DNA of 64,000 nt, taken from positions 248,001 through 312,000 of the forward strand of contig NZ_NEHW01000006.1 in assembly GCF_002112505.1 (NCBI RefSeq), in the 5' to 3' direction. Origin of the DNA: Pseudomonas sp. R28(2017). Lineage in GTDB: Bacteria > Pseudomonadota > Gammaproteobacteria > Pseudomonadales > Pseudomonadaceae. The position numbers and the translations under genes are program-made. Numbering within the stretch: position 1 is the stretch's first letter; each line of letters starts with the position of its first letter. The notes beneath the pieces are model-generated. The model was not told the origin of the DNA. It did not search any database and saw only the letters and a program-made list of their open reading frames with translations. Shown piece by piece: positions 9,652 through 17,160 of the stretch.

Positions 9652-10281
9652 ATGAAACTCACCCCACTGTTCACCGCCATCGCCCTGGCCGCTGCCAGCC
9701 ATGCGGCCCTGGCCGCCGAAGGCAACGCCGACCTGTACGACGCCGTGGCCCCGGCCGACTCGGCGTTCGTCCGGGTGCTGAACCTGTCCGACAGCAACAT
9801 CGACGTCAGCCTGAGCGGCAAGGTCAACCCGCAGCGGGTTGCCGCCGGCCAGCTCAGCGGCTACCGCTTCACCCCCGCCGGCCCGCACAAGATCGCCGTC
9901 GGCGGCAAGTCGATCGAACCGCAGCTCAAGGCCAATGCCGCCAGCACCGTGATCTACGACGGCAAGCAGCTGAAGCTGATCAGCGACAAGTACGTCAACG
10001 AGCCGAAGAAGGCGCAGATCGCCTTCTACAACCTCACCGCCAACCAGGCTGCACTGAAGACTTCCGATGGCAAGCACGAGGTGGTCGAAGCGCTGGGCAA
10101 TGGCGAGACCGGCACGCGCATGGTCAACGAGATCAAGATCGACTTCGCCGCGTACCAGCAGGACACCAAGGTCGCCAGCTTCGACGAGCAGTTCCTGAAG
10201 AAAGGCCGCTCGTACAGCTACGTGCTGCTGCCGGGCAACCGCAGCATGACCCTGGCCAACAGCATCGACCCGACCGAGTGA
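9652..10281 (+). CDS. algF: Alginate acetylation adaptor protein (AlgF)
   Basis: Periplasmic adaptor needed for O-acetylation together with AlgI and AlgJ. The 209-residue product (216 in P. aeruginosa) has a signal peptide cleaved near ALA-AEG, the start DLYDAVAPADSAFVRVLN typical of AlgF, then two beta-rich domains. The ribosome binding site is AAGGAGAG before the ATG at 9652. Canonical operons place algA after algF; here algX follows after 27 bp, so the phosphomannose isomerase/GMP gene is missing from this position. Confidence 0.92.
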   Translation: MKLTPLFTAIALAAASHAALAAEGNADLYDAVAPADSAFVRVLNLSDSNIDVSLSGKVNPQRVAAGQLSGYRFTPAGPHKIAVGGKSIEPQLKANAASTVIYDGKQLKLISDKYVNEPKKAQIAFYNLTANQAALKTSDGKHEVVEALGNGETGTRMVNEIKIDFAAYQQDTKVASFDEQFLKKGRSYSYVLLPGNRSMTLANSIDPTE

Positions 10282-10308
10282 TGATTGCCCTGCAAGGATG
10301 ACTGGCAC

Positions 10309-11721
10309 ATGAAGACCCTTGTACCTTTTGGCCTGAGCGCTGCCCTGGCCTTGCTCAGCCTGCCCGGCCACGCCGCACAGCCGGCCCAGGCTGCCCAAGC
10401 GGCCGGGCCTGGCTGCGAGAACCTGCAGTGCATGGTCTGCCCGGCCTTGAGCGACCCGCAACGCTATGCCGAAGGGCGCATGAAACTGATGCGCGAGATC
10501 GTGCCTGGCAAGGACCGCTGGCTGTTCCGTTCGGCGGTCGACCTGACCAACGACTTCGGCATCCCCGCACCGATGCGCCCAGAGTTCGCCCGCCTGATGC
10601 AGGCGTTCGAGCGCCAGGGCATTCATGTGGCCATGGCGATCCAGCCGACCCGCGGGCTGATGCACCGCGACAAGCTGTTCGCCGACCAGCTGCATGGCTT
10701 CGACTATGCCCGCGCCAGCAACAGCCTCGCCGCCTACCTGGGCCAGTTGCGCCAGGGCGGCGCGGTGGTGGCGCCGATGATGCAGCTGGTGCAGCAGCCG
10801 CCGAAGGGCGAGTACTTCTTCCGCCGTGACCACCACTGGACGCCCACCGGCGCCGAGGCCACCGCCAGGCTGATGGCCGAGGAAATCCGCCGCCAGCCGT
10901 TCTATGCCGGGCTGACCAAGAAGGCGTACCGCACCGAACCGGGCGTGATGGTGCCCAAGGATGGCACCATGAACCTGGCGATGAGCAGCATCTGCGGCAA
11001 CAACTACGGTTTCCAGTACGTGCGCGGCTACCAGACCATCCCGGAGGCGGCAGGCGCTGACGCACTGTTCGACGAGGCGCCGGACCCGGAGGTGATCCTG
11101 GTCGGCGACAGTAACGCCGCGGCCCGTGAAGACGAGAGCAAGCAGTTCAATTTCGACGGCTACCTGAAGCAGTACCTGAACGTCGACATCCTCAACTACG
11201 CCTTGCCCGGGGTCGGCGAAGACGGCTCGTTGCTGGAGTACCTGCTGTCCAGCGACTACAAACCCAAGGCACCGCCCAAGCTGATCGTCTGGGAACTGCC
11301 GGCCAACTACCGCCTCGACTCGCCGTTGATGTACCGCCAGCTGGTGCCGGCGGTTCAGGGCGGCTGTGCGGCCAACAAGGAAGTGCTTGGCGCGAAGCTG
11401 CAACGCCCGGCATTGAAGGTGGGCGAGCGCATCGAGCTGCTGAGCAACGCCGGCAGTGGCCGCCAGGCGCTGTCGAAGGGGTTTCTCGACATCCGCCTGA
11501 GCGACAAGAACGTCAAGGACTTCTACATCATCGTCTATTACGACAACGGTGCGCGGGACAAGGTGTGGTTCCGCCGTGAGGCGGCGGTGACGGGTGGGCA
11601 GTATTACCTGGAGCTGAGCAAGGCGCCGGAGTTTGCCGGGGCCAACCTGCTGTCGGTGTTCATGGAGCCGACCAAGGCCGGGACCGCGGCAACCGATGTG
11701 GAGACGCGGCTATGCCTGTGA
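10309..11721 (+). CDS. algX: Alginate O-acetyltransferase / export scaffold (AlgX)
   Basis: Periplasmic SGNH-like enzyme with a C-terminal carbohydrate-binding module; it places acetyl groups on the chain and bridges AlgK to the periplasmic complex. Starting at the ATG at 10309 behind AAGGA, the product is 470 aa (474 in P. aeruginosa) with a signal peptide through about residue 22. Catalytic residues are intact: Asp174 and His176 in RRDHHWTP and Ser268 in LVGDSNA, near the P. aeruginosa positions. Cys pairs early in the mature protein (CENLQCMVC) match the disulphide pattern of AlgX. The 3' end overlaps an in-frame open stretch of algL that begins at 11712. Confidence 0.93.
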   Translation: MKTLVPFGLSAALALLSLPGHAAQPAQAAQAAGPGCENLQCMVCPALSDPQRYAEGRMKLMREIVPGKDRWLFRSAVDLTNDFGIPAPMRPEFARLMQAFERQGIHVAMAIQPTRGLMHRDKLFADQLHGFDYARASNSLAAYLGQLRQGGAVVAPMMQLVQQPPKGEYFFRRDHHWTPTGAEATARLMAEEIRRQPFYAGLTKKAYRTEPGVMVPKDGTMNLAMSSICGNNYGFQYVRGYQTIPEAAGADALFDEAPDPEVILVGDSNAAAREDESKQFNFDGYLKQYLNVDILNYALPGVGEDGSLLEYLLSSDYKPKAPPKLIVWELPANYRLDSPLMYRQLVPAVQGGCAANKEVLGAKLQRPALKVGERIELLSNAGSGRQALSKGFLDIRLSDKNVKDFYIIVYYDNGARDKVWFRREAAVTGGQYYLELSKAPEFAGANLLSVFMEPTKAGTAATDVETRLCL

Positions 11722-11731
11722 TACCGCTGAT

Positions 11732-11843
11732 TGGGGCCGCTTTGCGGCCCTTCGCGGGCACGCCCGCTCCCACAATGACCACCTCAGCCTCACAAATCCC
11801 TGTGGGAGCGGGCATGCCCGCGAAGGGCTGCAAAGCAGCCCCA
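11732..11843. repeat. REPIN (inverted REP pair) inside the algL 5' region
   Basis: Two REP copies face each other. The left arm reads GGGGCCGCTTTGCGGCCC then TTCGCGGGCACGCCCGCTCC. The right arm reads GTGGGAGCGGGCATGCCCGC, then GAAGGGCTGCAAAGCAGCCCC. The pair sits just after the algX stop and is read through in frame as the start of algL. The right arm contains an SD-like GGGAG and an ATG in the palindrome centre. Confidence 0.92.
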
Positions 11844-12941
11844 GTCCTGCTCATGATGTTTCTGATGAGCCCACTGACACAGGCGGCGCAATCCATCTGG
11901 CCCGCCCACAGCACCCCCCAGTCGGCCATGATCGCCGACTACCGCACCCTGGCCTGCACCAAGGAACCACCCGCGCCCTACACCGGCAGCCTGCGCCTGG
12001 AAAGCAAGTACGACCAGCGCGACGCCAGCAAGTCGACCCTGCGCAGCAGCCCCGATGCCGACAGCGAACGCATCGGCAAGCAGGTCAAGCAGTTCGTCGG
12101 CGGCCTTATCTACGCCAGCAAACGCTTCCAGGGCGCCAAGAAGCCCCAGGACGCCAACATGGCCCTGGCCTGCCAGGACCAGTGGCTGCAACACTGGGCC
12201 GAAGCCGGCGCCCTGCTCAACCCGGATGCCAGCGGCACCGGCATGGCCGCACGCAAATGGGCGCTGGCGGCGATGGCCGGTGCCGTGCTGCTGACCCAGT
12301 CGGCCAGCGACGGCAAGCTGCAATTGAGCGAGGCACAGCGCAGCTGGTTCACCCGCCTCGGCGAGCAGGTGATCCGCGAGTACGACCCACGCCGCAGCGC
12401 CAGCGGGGTGTACTTCAACAACCACGATTACTGGGCGGCCTGGGCCGTGGCCGCCACCGGCATGCTGGTCGGGCGCGACGACTTCATCCAGTGGGCCGAC
12501 GGCAACCTGCGCCGTGGCCTGGCCCAGGCCGTGCGCGCCAACCATGGCAACTATGCCTACCTGCCGCTGGAAGTGGCACGCAGCAAGCTGGCGGCCAACT
12601 ACAGCCAGTACGCCCTGGTGCCGCTGGTGCTGCTGGCCGAGTCGGCACGCGCCAATGGCCTGCCGTGGAGCCATGACGACCAGCAGACCCTCGACCTGCT
12701 GGCCAACTTCGCCGCCCGCACGGTGCTCGACCCAGGCGACCTGCCCGAACTCAAGGGCCAGGCCCAGGCGGATGTGGCACCGTACAAGATGGCCTGGCTG
12801 ATCCCGTTCCTGCAGCGCAACCCCGGCCATGCCTTGGCGCGCCAGCTGTACGACAGCGAAGACGGCGAGGTGGACAACTACAGCCAGCTCGGCGGCCCGA
12901 TCAAAGCCTTCTACCCCCCACTGCCCGGATCAAGGAGCTGA
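11814..12941 (+). CDS. algL: Alginate lyase family protein (AlgL, PL5-like)
   Basis: In alginate operons this periplasmic lyase clears stray polymer. The protein has the PL5 architecture: YTGSL...SKY (Lys65), KWAL near 148-151, FNNHDYWAAW (residues 201-210, the NNHxYW catalytic His motif) and SQYAL with a Tyr at 266. The Arg that sits seven residues before this Tyr in AlgL as I remember it is Leu here, with an Arg three residues further upstream, so activity is uncertain. The reading frame is open back to 11712 (MPVIPLIG, behind GGAG, overlapping algX), but 11732-11843 is a REPIN. The ATG at 11814 lies inside the right REP behind GGGAGCGGG and gives a plausible signal peptide (MPAKGCKAAPVLLMMFLM, cleavage near TQA-AQS), 375 aa. 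Starts at 11712 or 11853 remain possible. Confidence 0.8.
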   Translation: MPAKGCKAAPVLLMMFLMSPLTQAAQSIWPAHSTPQSAMIADYRTLACTKEPPAPYTGSLRLESKYDQRDASKSTLRSSPDADSERIGKQVKQFVGGLIYASKRFQGAKKPQDANMALACQDQWLQHWAEAGALLNPDASGTGMAARKWALAAMAGAVLLTQSASDGKLQLSEAQRSWFTRLGEQVIREYDPRRSASGVYFNNHDYWAAWAVAATGMLVGRDDFIQWADGNLRRGLAQAVRANHGNYAYLPLEVARSKLAANYSQYALVPLVLLAESARANGLPWSHDDQQTLDLLANFAARTVLDPGDLPELKGQAQADVAPYKMAWLIPFLQRNPGHALARQLYDSEDGEVDNYSQLGGPIKAFYPPLPGSRS

Positions 12942-12944
12942 CCC

Positions 12945-14399
12945 ATGGCTGCCCTCGCCCGCTTTTCCCTCACCTGCCTGGCCGCCCTGTGCCTGGCAGG
13001 CGCCGCCCAGGCCGCCAGCCAGGCGCTGCCAGCCAACCAGACCGTGGACACCCTGCCCCAGGCGCAGCGCCAGCTCAAGGTCGACCAGTTGCGCCAACAG
13101 GTGCGCCAGGCCGTGGCGTTCCAGCAGGCCGAGCGGCAACGCCCGGCCGGGCGCGCCAGCGTCAGCCTGCAACCGATGTTCTCGTCCCAGGCCGGCAGCT
13201 GGCCGTTCGAGCCGTTCGTCAACAACGGCCTGTTCCGCGCCATCGCCGGTTACCAGGCGCACCACCCGCAGGTGGTGATGCTGCGGGGTGGCAGCATCAC
13301 CCTGGCGCAACTGCACGACGCACTGAACGACCCACGCGTCCTCAAGCGTTACAAGGATGGCTACCTGCTCAGCTACCCGCTGTTGATCGGCAGCGACGCC
13401 GGGCTGGTGCTGGAAGGCACCAGCTTATATCTGTCGAGTTTCTCCGGCACGGCGCTGATCAACCAGGGCTGGCTTGGGCTCAACCAGTCCAGCCTGCAGA
13501 GCATGGCCGGCGACAAGCCGGGCAGCACCGACCGCGCCTGGCGGCCGTTCGTGGTGGCCTGGGCCGGCAGCCATACCCAGGTGCTCGGCTCGACGCTCAA
13601 GCGCCTGGGCTACAACGCCAACCTCTCGCGTGGCCTGACCACCGCCTTGAGCACCCAGCAGGCAGCCAGCACACGCCCGGCCACGGTAATCATCCGCGAC
13701 AGCCAGTTCAGCGAGATGTCCAGCGCGGTGGAGCTGCAGCACAGTCAGGCGACCATCACCGGCAGCCAGTTCGAGCAGTCGCAGCAGTACGCCATCGATG
13801 TGCAGAACAGCCAGGTCAAGCTGCAGGGCAACCAGCTGCGCGGCATCGACAACAACAGCGGCGTGCGCCTGCGTGGCCAGACCCGCGCCCTGGTCGAAGG
13901 CAACCTGATCCTTGGCGCCACCAAGGCCGCCATCGAAGTCAGCGAGCAACAGGGCGCGGTACTGCTGGCCGGCAACCGCATCGGTGACAGCCGCGGCAAT
14001 GGCATCCAGCTGCGCAGCCTGGCCCCCACCACGGCGGCACCGCTGGTGATCGACGACAACCTGCTGGCCAGCAGCCAGGGTAGCGCGGTGGATGCCAGCG
14101 AGGTGGGCGCCGTGGCGTTGCTCGACAACCGCATCGGCAATACGGCGGAGTATGCCATCAGCCTGCGCAATGCCACGCCACTGGCCGGGCCGCTAGTGCT
14201 CAGCGGCAACCGCCTGGGGCAGGTCGGCAAGGCACTGGTGCGGGTGGAAGGCATGCGGGACGTGGTGCTGGGGGGCAACAGCTTCGATGGCAAGCCGCTG
14301 TTGCAGAATTTGTTGATCGGTGACTTGCTGCCATTGCAAGGGCAGTTGCTCGAGGCCACGGTTCGCCAAGGTGAGACTGTGCGGGTGAGGCAGCAATGA
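12945..14399 (+). CDS. algG: AlgG-like beta-helix protein lacking the epimerase motif
   Basis: Homologue of the periplasmic mannuronan C5-epimerase AlgG: signal peptide (cleavage near AQA-ASQ), the N-terminal region GGSITLAQLHDALNDPRVL and DGYLLSYPLLIG aligning with AlgG, RPFVVAWAGSHTQVL, then a right-handed parallel beta-helix of repeated N-x(5)-G-x-I coils from about 245 to 430. At the place where AlgG has YGIDPHD, this protein has YAIDVQNS (residues 282-289), and the following KKHG-like segment is NNSG, so the DPHD motif and a nearby His are missing. At 484 aa it is also shorter than the roughly 520-545 of characterised AlgG. I infer a structural scaffold role without epimerisation, or an altered substrate. 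It starts 3 bp after algL behind AAGGAG and ends the operon. The symbol reflects homology only. Confidence 0.8.
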   Translation: MAALARFSLTCLAALCLAGAAQAASQALPANQTVDTLPQAQRQLKVDQLRQQVRQAVAFQQAERQRPAGRASVSLQPMFSSQAGSWPFEPFVNNGLFRAIAGYQAHHPQVVMLRGGSITLAQLHDALNDPRVLKRYKDGYLLSYPLLIGSDAGLVLEGTSLYLSSFSGTALINQGWLGLNQSSLQSMAGDKPGSTDRAWRPFVVAWAGSHTQVLGSTLKRLGYNANLSRGLTTALSTQQAASTRPATVIIRDSQFSEMSSAVELQHSQATITGSQFEQSQQYAIDVQNSQVKLQGNQLRGIDNNSGVRLRGQTRALVEGNLILGATKAAIEVSEQQGAVLLAGNRIGDSRGNGIQLRSLAPTTAAPLVIDDNLLASSQGSAVDASEVGAVALLDNRIGNTAEYAISLRNATPLAGPLVLSGNRLGQVGKALVRVEGMRDVVLGGNSFDGKPLLQNLLIGDLLPLQGQLLEATVRQGETVRVRQQ

Positions 14400-14423
14400 T
14401 CCAGCATTTGCTGTGACTGTAAT

Positions 14424-14516
14424 GGCCTCTTCGCGGGCACGCCCGCTCCCACAGGTACCCCACAGTTTTCAAAATTGTGGTGACCCTGTGGGAGCGGGCG
14501 TGCCCGCGAAGAGGCC
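14424..14516. repeat. REPIN between algG and the convergent GNAT gene
   Basis: Inverted REP pair: GGCCTCTTCGCGGGCACGCC with the trailing CGCTCCCACAG on the left, and CTGTGGGAGCGGGCGTGCCC then GCGAAGAGGCC on the right. It can fold into a long hairpin and may end transcription or stabilise the 3' end of the alg transcript. Confidence 0.93.
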
Positions 14517-14524
14517 GGCACAGG

Positions 14525-14956
14525 TCAACCAATGACCCGCTGCATCCTCACAAAGCAGTCATCCTCTCCCATCTCGACAAACCCGTGGCGCCGGTACAGC
14601 TGCCGCGCCGGGTTGCTCTTGAACACCATCAACCTCAACAACGGCAGACGCCGCTGCGCCGCCCATGTGGCCAGCATCTCCAGCACCTGGCTGCCCACCC
14701 CTCGCCCACGCTGCTCCGGCACCAGGTGCAACTCACGAATGAACAACCCCTGCCGGTCCTGGCTGAGGCTGCAGAAGCCCAGCACGGCCTCGCCTTCCAT
14801 CACCAGCCACTGCTCGCGCCAGCCCCAGGCCTGGTCGAATGCTTCCTCGATCCACAACAGGTCGAACTCGCGGTAATAGGGCAGCATCGCCCGCCGTGTG
14901 AGGTCGCGGGCAAAGGTGCACCAGGCATCGCTCGCAGTAACCAGTTCAACGGGCAT
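14525..14956 (-). CDS. GNAT family N-acetyltransferase
   Basis: A 143-residue GNAT-fold acetyltransferase of unknown substrate. The acetyl-CoA binding motif A is visible as LHLVPEQRGRGVGSQVLEML (Q/R-x-x-G-x-G/A) at about residues 74-93, followed by a typical C-terminal half, FKSNPARQLYRRHGF. I chose the ATG at 14956; the frame is open 24 residues further, but that would run deep into the upstream gene. The start overlaps the end of the DUF488 gene by 11 bp, so the two form a small operon. It converges on the alg operon across a REPIN. Confidence 0.85.
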   Translation of the reverse strand: MPVELVTASDAWCTFARDLTRRAMLPYYREFDLLWIEEAFDQAWGWREQWLVMEGEAVLGFCSLSQDRQGLFIRELHLVPEQRGRGVGSQVLEMLATWAAQRRLPLLRLMVFKSNPARQLYRRHGFVEMGEDDCFVRMQRVIG

Positions 14957-15332
14957 AGCACACCGGCGAGCTGCCCGGGCCGCGCCGCTCCAGTTCGTCT
15001 TCCAGCCAGGCCGCCAGCACCTGGGCATTGTTGTGCTCGGTGTCCTTGCCGGCGTACAGCAGGGTCAGGTTGCCCTTGGCCGCGAGGTCCAGCAGCGGGT
15101 ACCAGCATTCCGGGTGCGCTGCCAGCTCCTGCTGATAGCGCTGGGTAAACCCGGCGAAATCCACCTCGCCCTGGTGCAACGCCTTGCGCAAATCGGTGGA
15201 GGGCGCCACCTCGCGAAGCCACTCGCCCTGCAGCTGATCCTTGCGTTTGTTGCGCGGCCACAGGCGGTCGACCAGCACACGCTGGCCATCTTCCTTGCCT
15301 GGTGCGTCGTAGACGCGCTTGCAGCGAATCAT
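14946..15332 (-). CDS. DUF488 family protein (YeaO-like)
   Basis: A 128-residue protein of the DUF488/YeaO family, whose function is not established. Typical family features are the start IRCKRVYDAP, the segment VLVDRLWPRNKRKDQL, the central HQGEVDFAGFTQRYQQEL and the C-terminal LLYAGKDTEHNNAQVL. The ATG at 15332 has a good AGGAG upstream. It is the first gene of a pair with the downstream GNAT. The family is cytoplasmic, sometimes near stress genes; no catalytic claim is made. Confidence 0.88.
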   Translation of the reverse strand: MIRCKRVYDAPGKEDGQRVLVDRLWPRNKRKDQLQGEWLREVAPSTDLRKALHQGEVDFAGFTQRYQQELAAHPECWYPLLDLAAKGNLTLLYAGKDTEHNNAQVLAAWLEDELERRGPGSSPVCYAR

Positions 15333-15453
15333 GGGGTTCTCCTGCCTTTACCGTCTGTCTTGAGCCTAGGTAATTCATTGACCGAGGTCACGTCCAGCCG
15401 AGGAATTGTTTCTATGCTCAGAGCCACCCTCGCCGACGCCGACCGGAGCCCCC

Positions 15454-17070
15454 ATGGCAACCCCGTCCCTGGCCAGCCAGCTGCCACTGGCCCATAGCGA
15501 TGCCCGCCCGCAGCTTGCGCACAAACCCGGGCGCGCCACCCTCGTGCTGTTCTTTGGCCTGCTGCTGGCCGGTATCGCCTACACCGCCTGGAGCCTCAAG
15601 CAGGACGTGACCGCCAGCGGCACGGTGATCACCACCGTCACGCCGTTTCTTCTGCTGGGCTTGGCGCTGCTGATCGCCCTGGGCTTCGAATTCGTCAACG
15701 GCTTCCATGACACCGCCAACGCGGTGGCCACGGTGATCTACACCCACTCGCTGCCAGCGCCGGTGGCGGTGGTCTGGTCCGGGTTGTGCAACTTCCTGGG
15801 CGTGCTGCTTTCCAGTGGCGCGGTGGCCTTCGGCATCATTGCCCTGCTGCCGGTGGAGCTGATTCTACAGGTCGGCTCCTCGGCTGGCTTCGCCATGGTC
15901 TTCGCCTTGCTGCTGGCGGCCATCATCTGGAACCTCGGCACCTGGTGGCTGGGGCTGCCGGCGTCCTCTTCGCACACGCTGATCGGCTCGATCATCGGCG
16001 TGGGCGTGGCCAATGCGCTGATGCACGGGCGTGACGGCACCAGCGGGGTCGACTGGGCCCAGGCCAGCAAGGTCGGCTATGCCCTGCTGTTCTCACCGCT
16101 GATCGGCTTTGCCTGCGCAGCCTTGTTGCTGCTGGCCCTGCGCGCGCTGGTCAAGCGCAAGGCACTGTACCAGGCGCCACAAGGGCGCACGCCGCCACCG
16201 TGGTGGATCCGCGGCATCCTGATCCTGACCTGCACCGGCGTGTCGTTCGCCCACGGTTCCAACGACGGGCAGAAAGGCATGGGCCTGATCATGCTGATCC
16301 TGGTCGGCACCCTGCCGATGGCCTACGCCCTGAACAAGACCATGCCCAGCGAGCAGGCGCTGCAGTTCTCCGCCGTCGCCGAAGTGACCCGCCAGGTGCT
16401 GGTGCGCAGCGATCCCGGGCCGGCCCCCGCCGACCCGCGCCAGGCGCTGACCGCGTTCATCGCCGAGCCCAAGGCCAGCCCGCAGCTGGTGCCGGCACTC
16501 GCCGCGCTCACCGGCATGATCGGTGACCAGGTCAAAGGCTATGGCTCGCTGCAGCGCGTGCCGGCCGAAGCCATGGCCAACGTGCGCAACGACATGTACC
16601 TGACCAGCGAAGCCATCCGCCTGATCGAGAAGAAACAACTGGTGGCGTTCGACGCCGATACCCGCAGCCATGTGCAGCTGTTCAAGACCCAGCTGGACGA
16701 CGCCACCCGCTACATCCCGCTCTGGGTCAAGGTGGCCGTGGCCATCGCATTGGGCCTGGGCACCATGGTTGGCTGGCGGCGTATCGTGGTCACGGTCGGC
16801 GAGAAGATCGGCAAGACTCACCTGAGCTATGCCCAGGGTGCTTCGGCGGAAGTAGTTGCCATGTGCACCATTGGTGCGGCGGACATGTTCGGGTTGCCGG
16901 TATCGACGACTCACGTGCTGAGTTCGGGGGTGGCCGGGACCATGGTTGCCAACGGCTCGGGCATTCAGAAGCGCACGCTGATCAACCTGCTGATGGCCTG
17001 GGTGCTGACCCTGCCGGCGGCGATGCTGCTGGCCGGTAGCTTGTACTGGCTGCTGAGCCAGATCTTCTGA
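15454..17070 (+). CDS. pit: Inorganic phosphate transporter, PiT family
   Basis: Low-affinity, cation-coupled phosphate uptake across the inner membrane. The 538-residue product has the two PiT signature repeats, GFHDTANAVATVIYT near residues 86-100 and FAHGSNDGQKGMG in the middle, with about ten to twelve membrane segments and a soluble loop between about residues 310 and 420. The C-terminal TTHVLSSGVAGTMVANG repeats the SSSHTLIGSIIGVGVANA element, reflecting the internal duplication. I chose the ATG at 15454 with GGAG just upstream; the frame is open 16 residues further through a TTG. It is transcribed alone; the promoter lies in the 121 bp gap to the divergent DUF488 gene. Confidence 0.92.
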   Translation: MATPSLASQLPLAHSDARPQLAHKPGRATLVLFFGLLLAGIAYTAWSLKQDVTASGTVITTVTPFLLLGLALLIALGFEFVNGFHDTANAVATVIYTHSLPAPVAVVWSGLCNFLGVLLSSGAVAFGIIALLPVELILQVGSSAGFAMVFALLLAAIIWNLGTWWLGLPASSSHTLIGSIIGVGVANALMHGRDGTSGVDWAQASKVGYALLFSPLIGFACAALLLLALRALVKRKALYQAPQGRTPPPWWIRGILILTCTGVSFAHGSNDGQKGMGLIMLILVGTLPMAYALNKTMPSEQALQFSAVAEVTRQVLVRSDPGPAPADPRQALTAFIAEPKASPQLVPALAALTGMIGDQVKGYGSLQRVPAEAMANVRNDMYLTSEAIRLIEKKQLVAFDADTRSHVQLFKTQLDDATRYIPLWVKVAVAIALGLGTMVGWRRIVVTVGEKIGKTHLSYAQGASAEVVAMCTIGAADMFGLPVSTTHVLSSGVAGTMVANGSGIQKRTLINLLMAWVLTLPAAMLLAGSLYWLLSQIF

Positions 17071-17108
17071 ACCAACACCGAACAGCTTCCAGGTGTACGC
17101 GGTCACGT

Positions 17109-17142
17109 GTGGGAGCCCATCGCCGGCAAGCGCGGCTCCCAC
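17109..17142. repeat. Short palindromic repeat (GTGGGAGCC ... GGCTCCCAC)
   Basis: A 34-bp hairpin with 9-bp arms GTGGGAGCC/GGCTCCCAC and the inner text GCCGGCAAGCGC. The same element occurs inverted at 58501-58527. It is related to, but distinct from, the GCGGGC-A-A/C/T-GCCC REP class in this window. It lies 3' of pit and 3' of the convergent GST gene and could serve as a shared transcript end. Confidence 0.75.
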
Positions 17143-17160
17143 AGTGCCCTCAGCGGTTTA

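Noticed and set aside
7084..11403. A very long open frame (over 1400 codons) on the minus strand opposite algI-algX
   Set aside because: It is a composition effect of GC-rich coding DNA. The plus-strand genes have clear families, signal peptides and ribosome binding sites; the minus frame is His/Gln/Arg/Ala-rich without domains. Similar long frames opposite nuo, copA and alg44 were rejected for the same reason.
11712..11813. Longer AlgL start at 11712
   Set aside because: Not excluded, because it has GGAG upstream, but it would put about 34 REP-derived, non-signal-like residues before the signal peptide. The ATG at 11814 was preferred.
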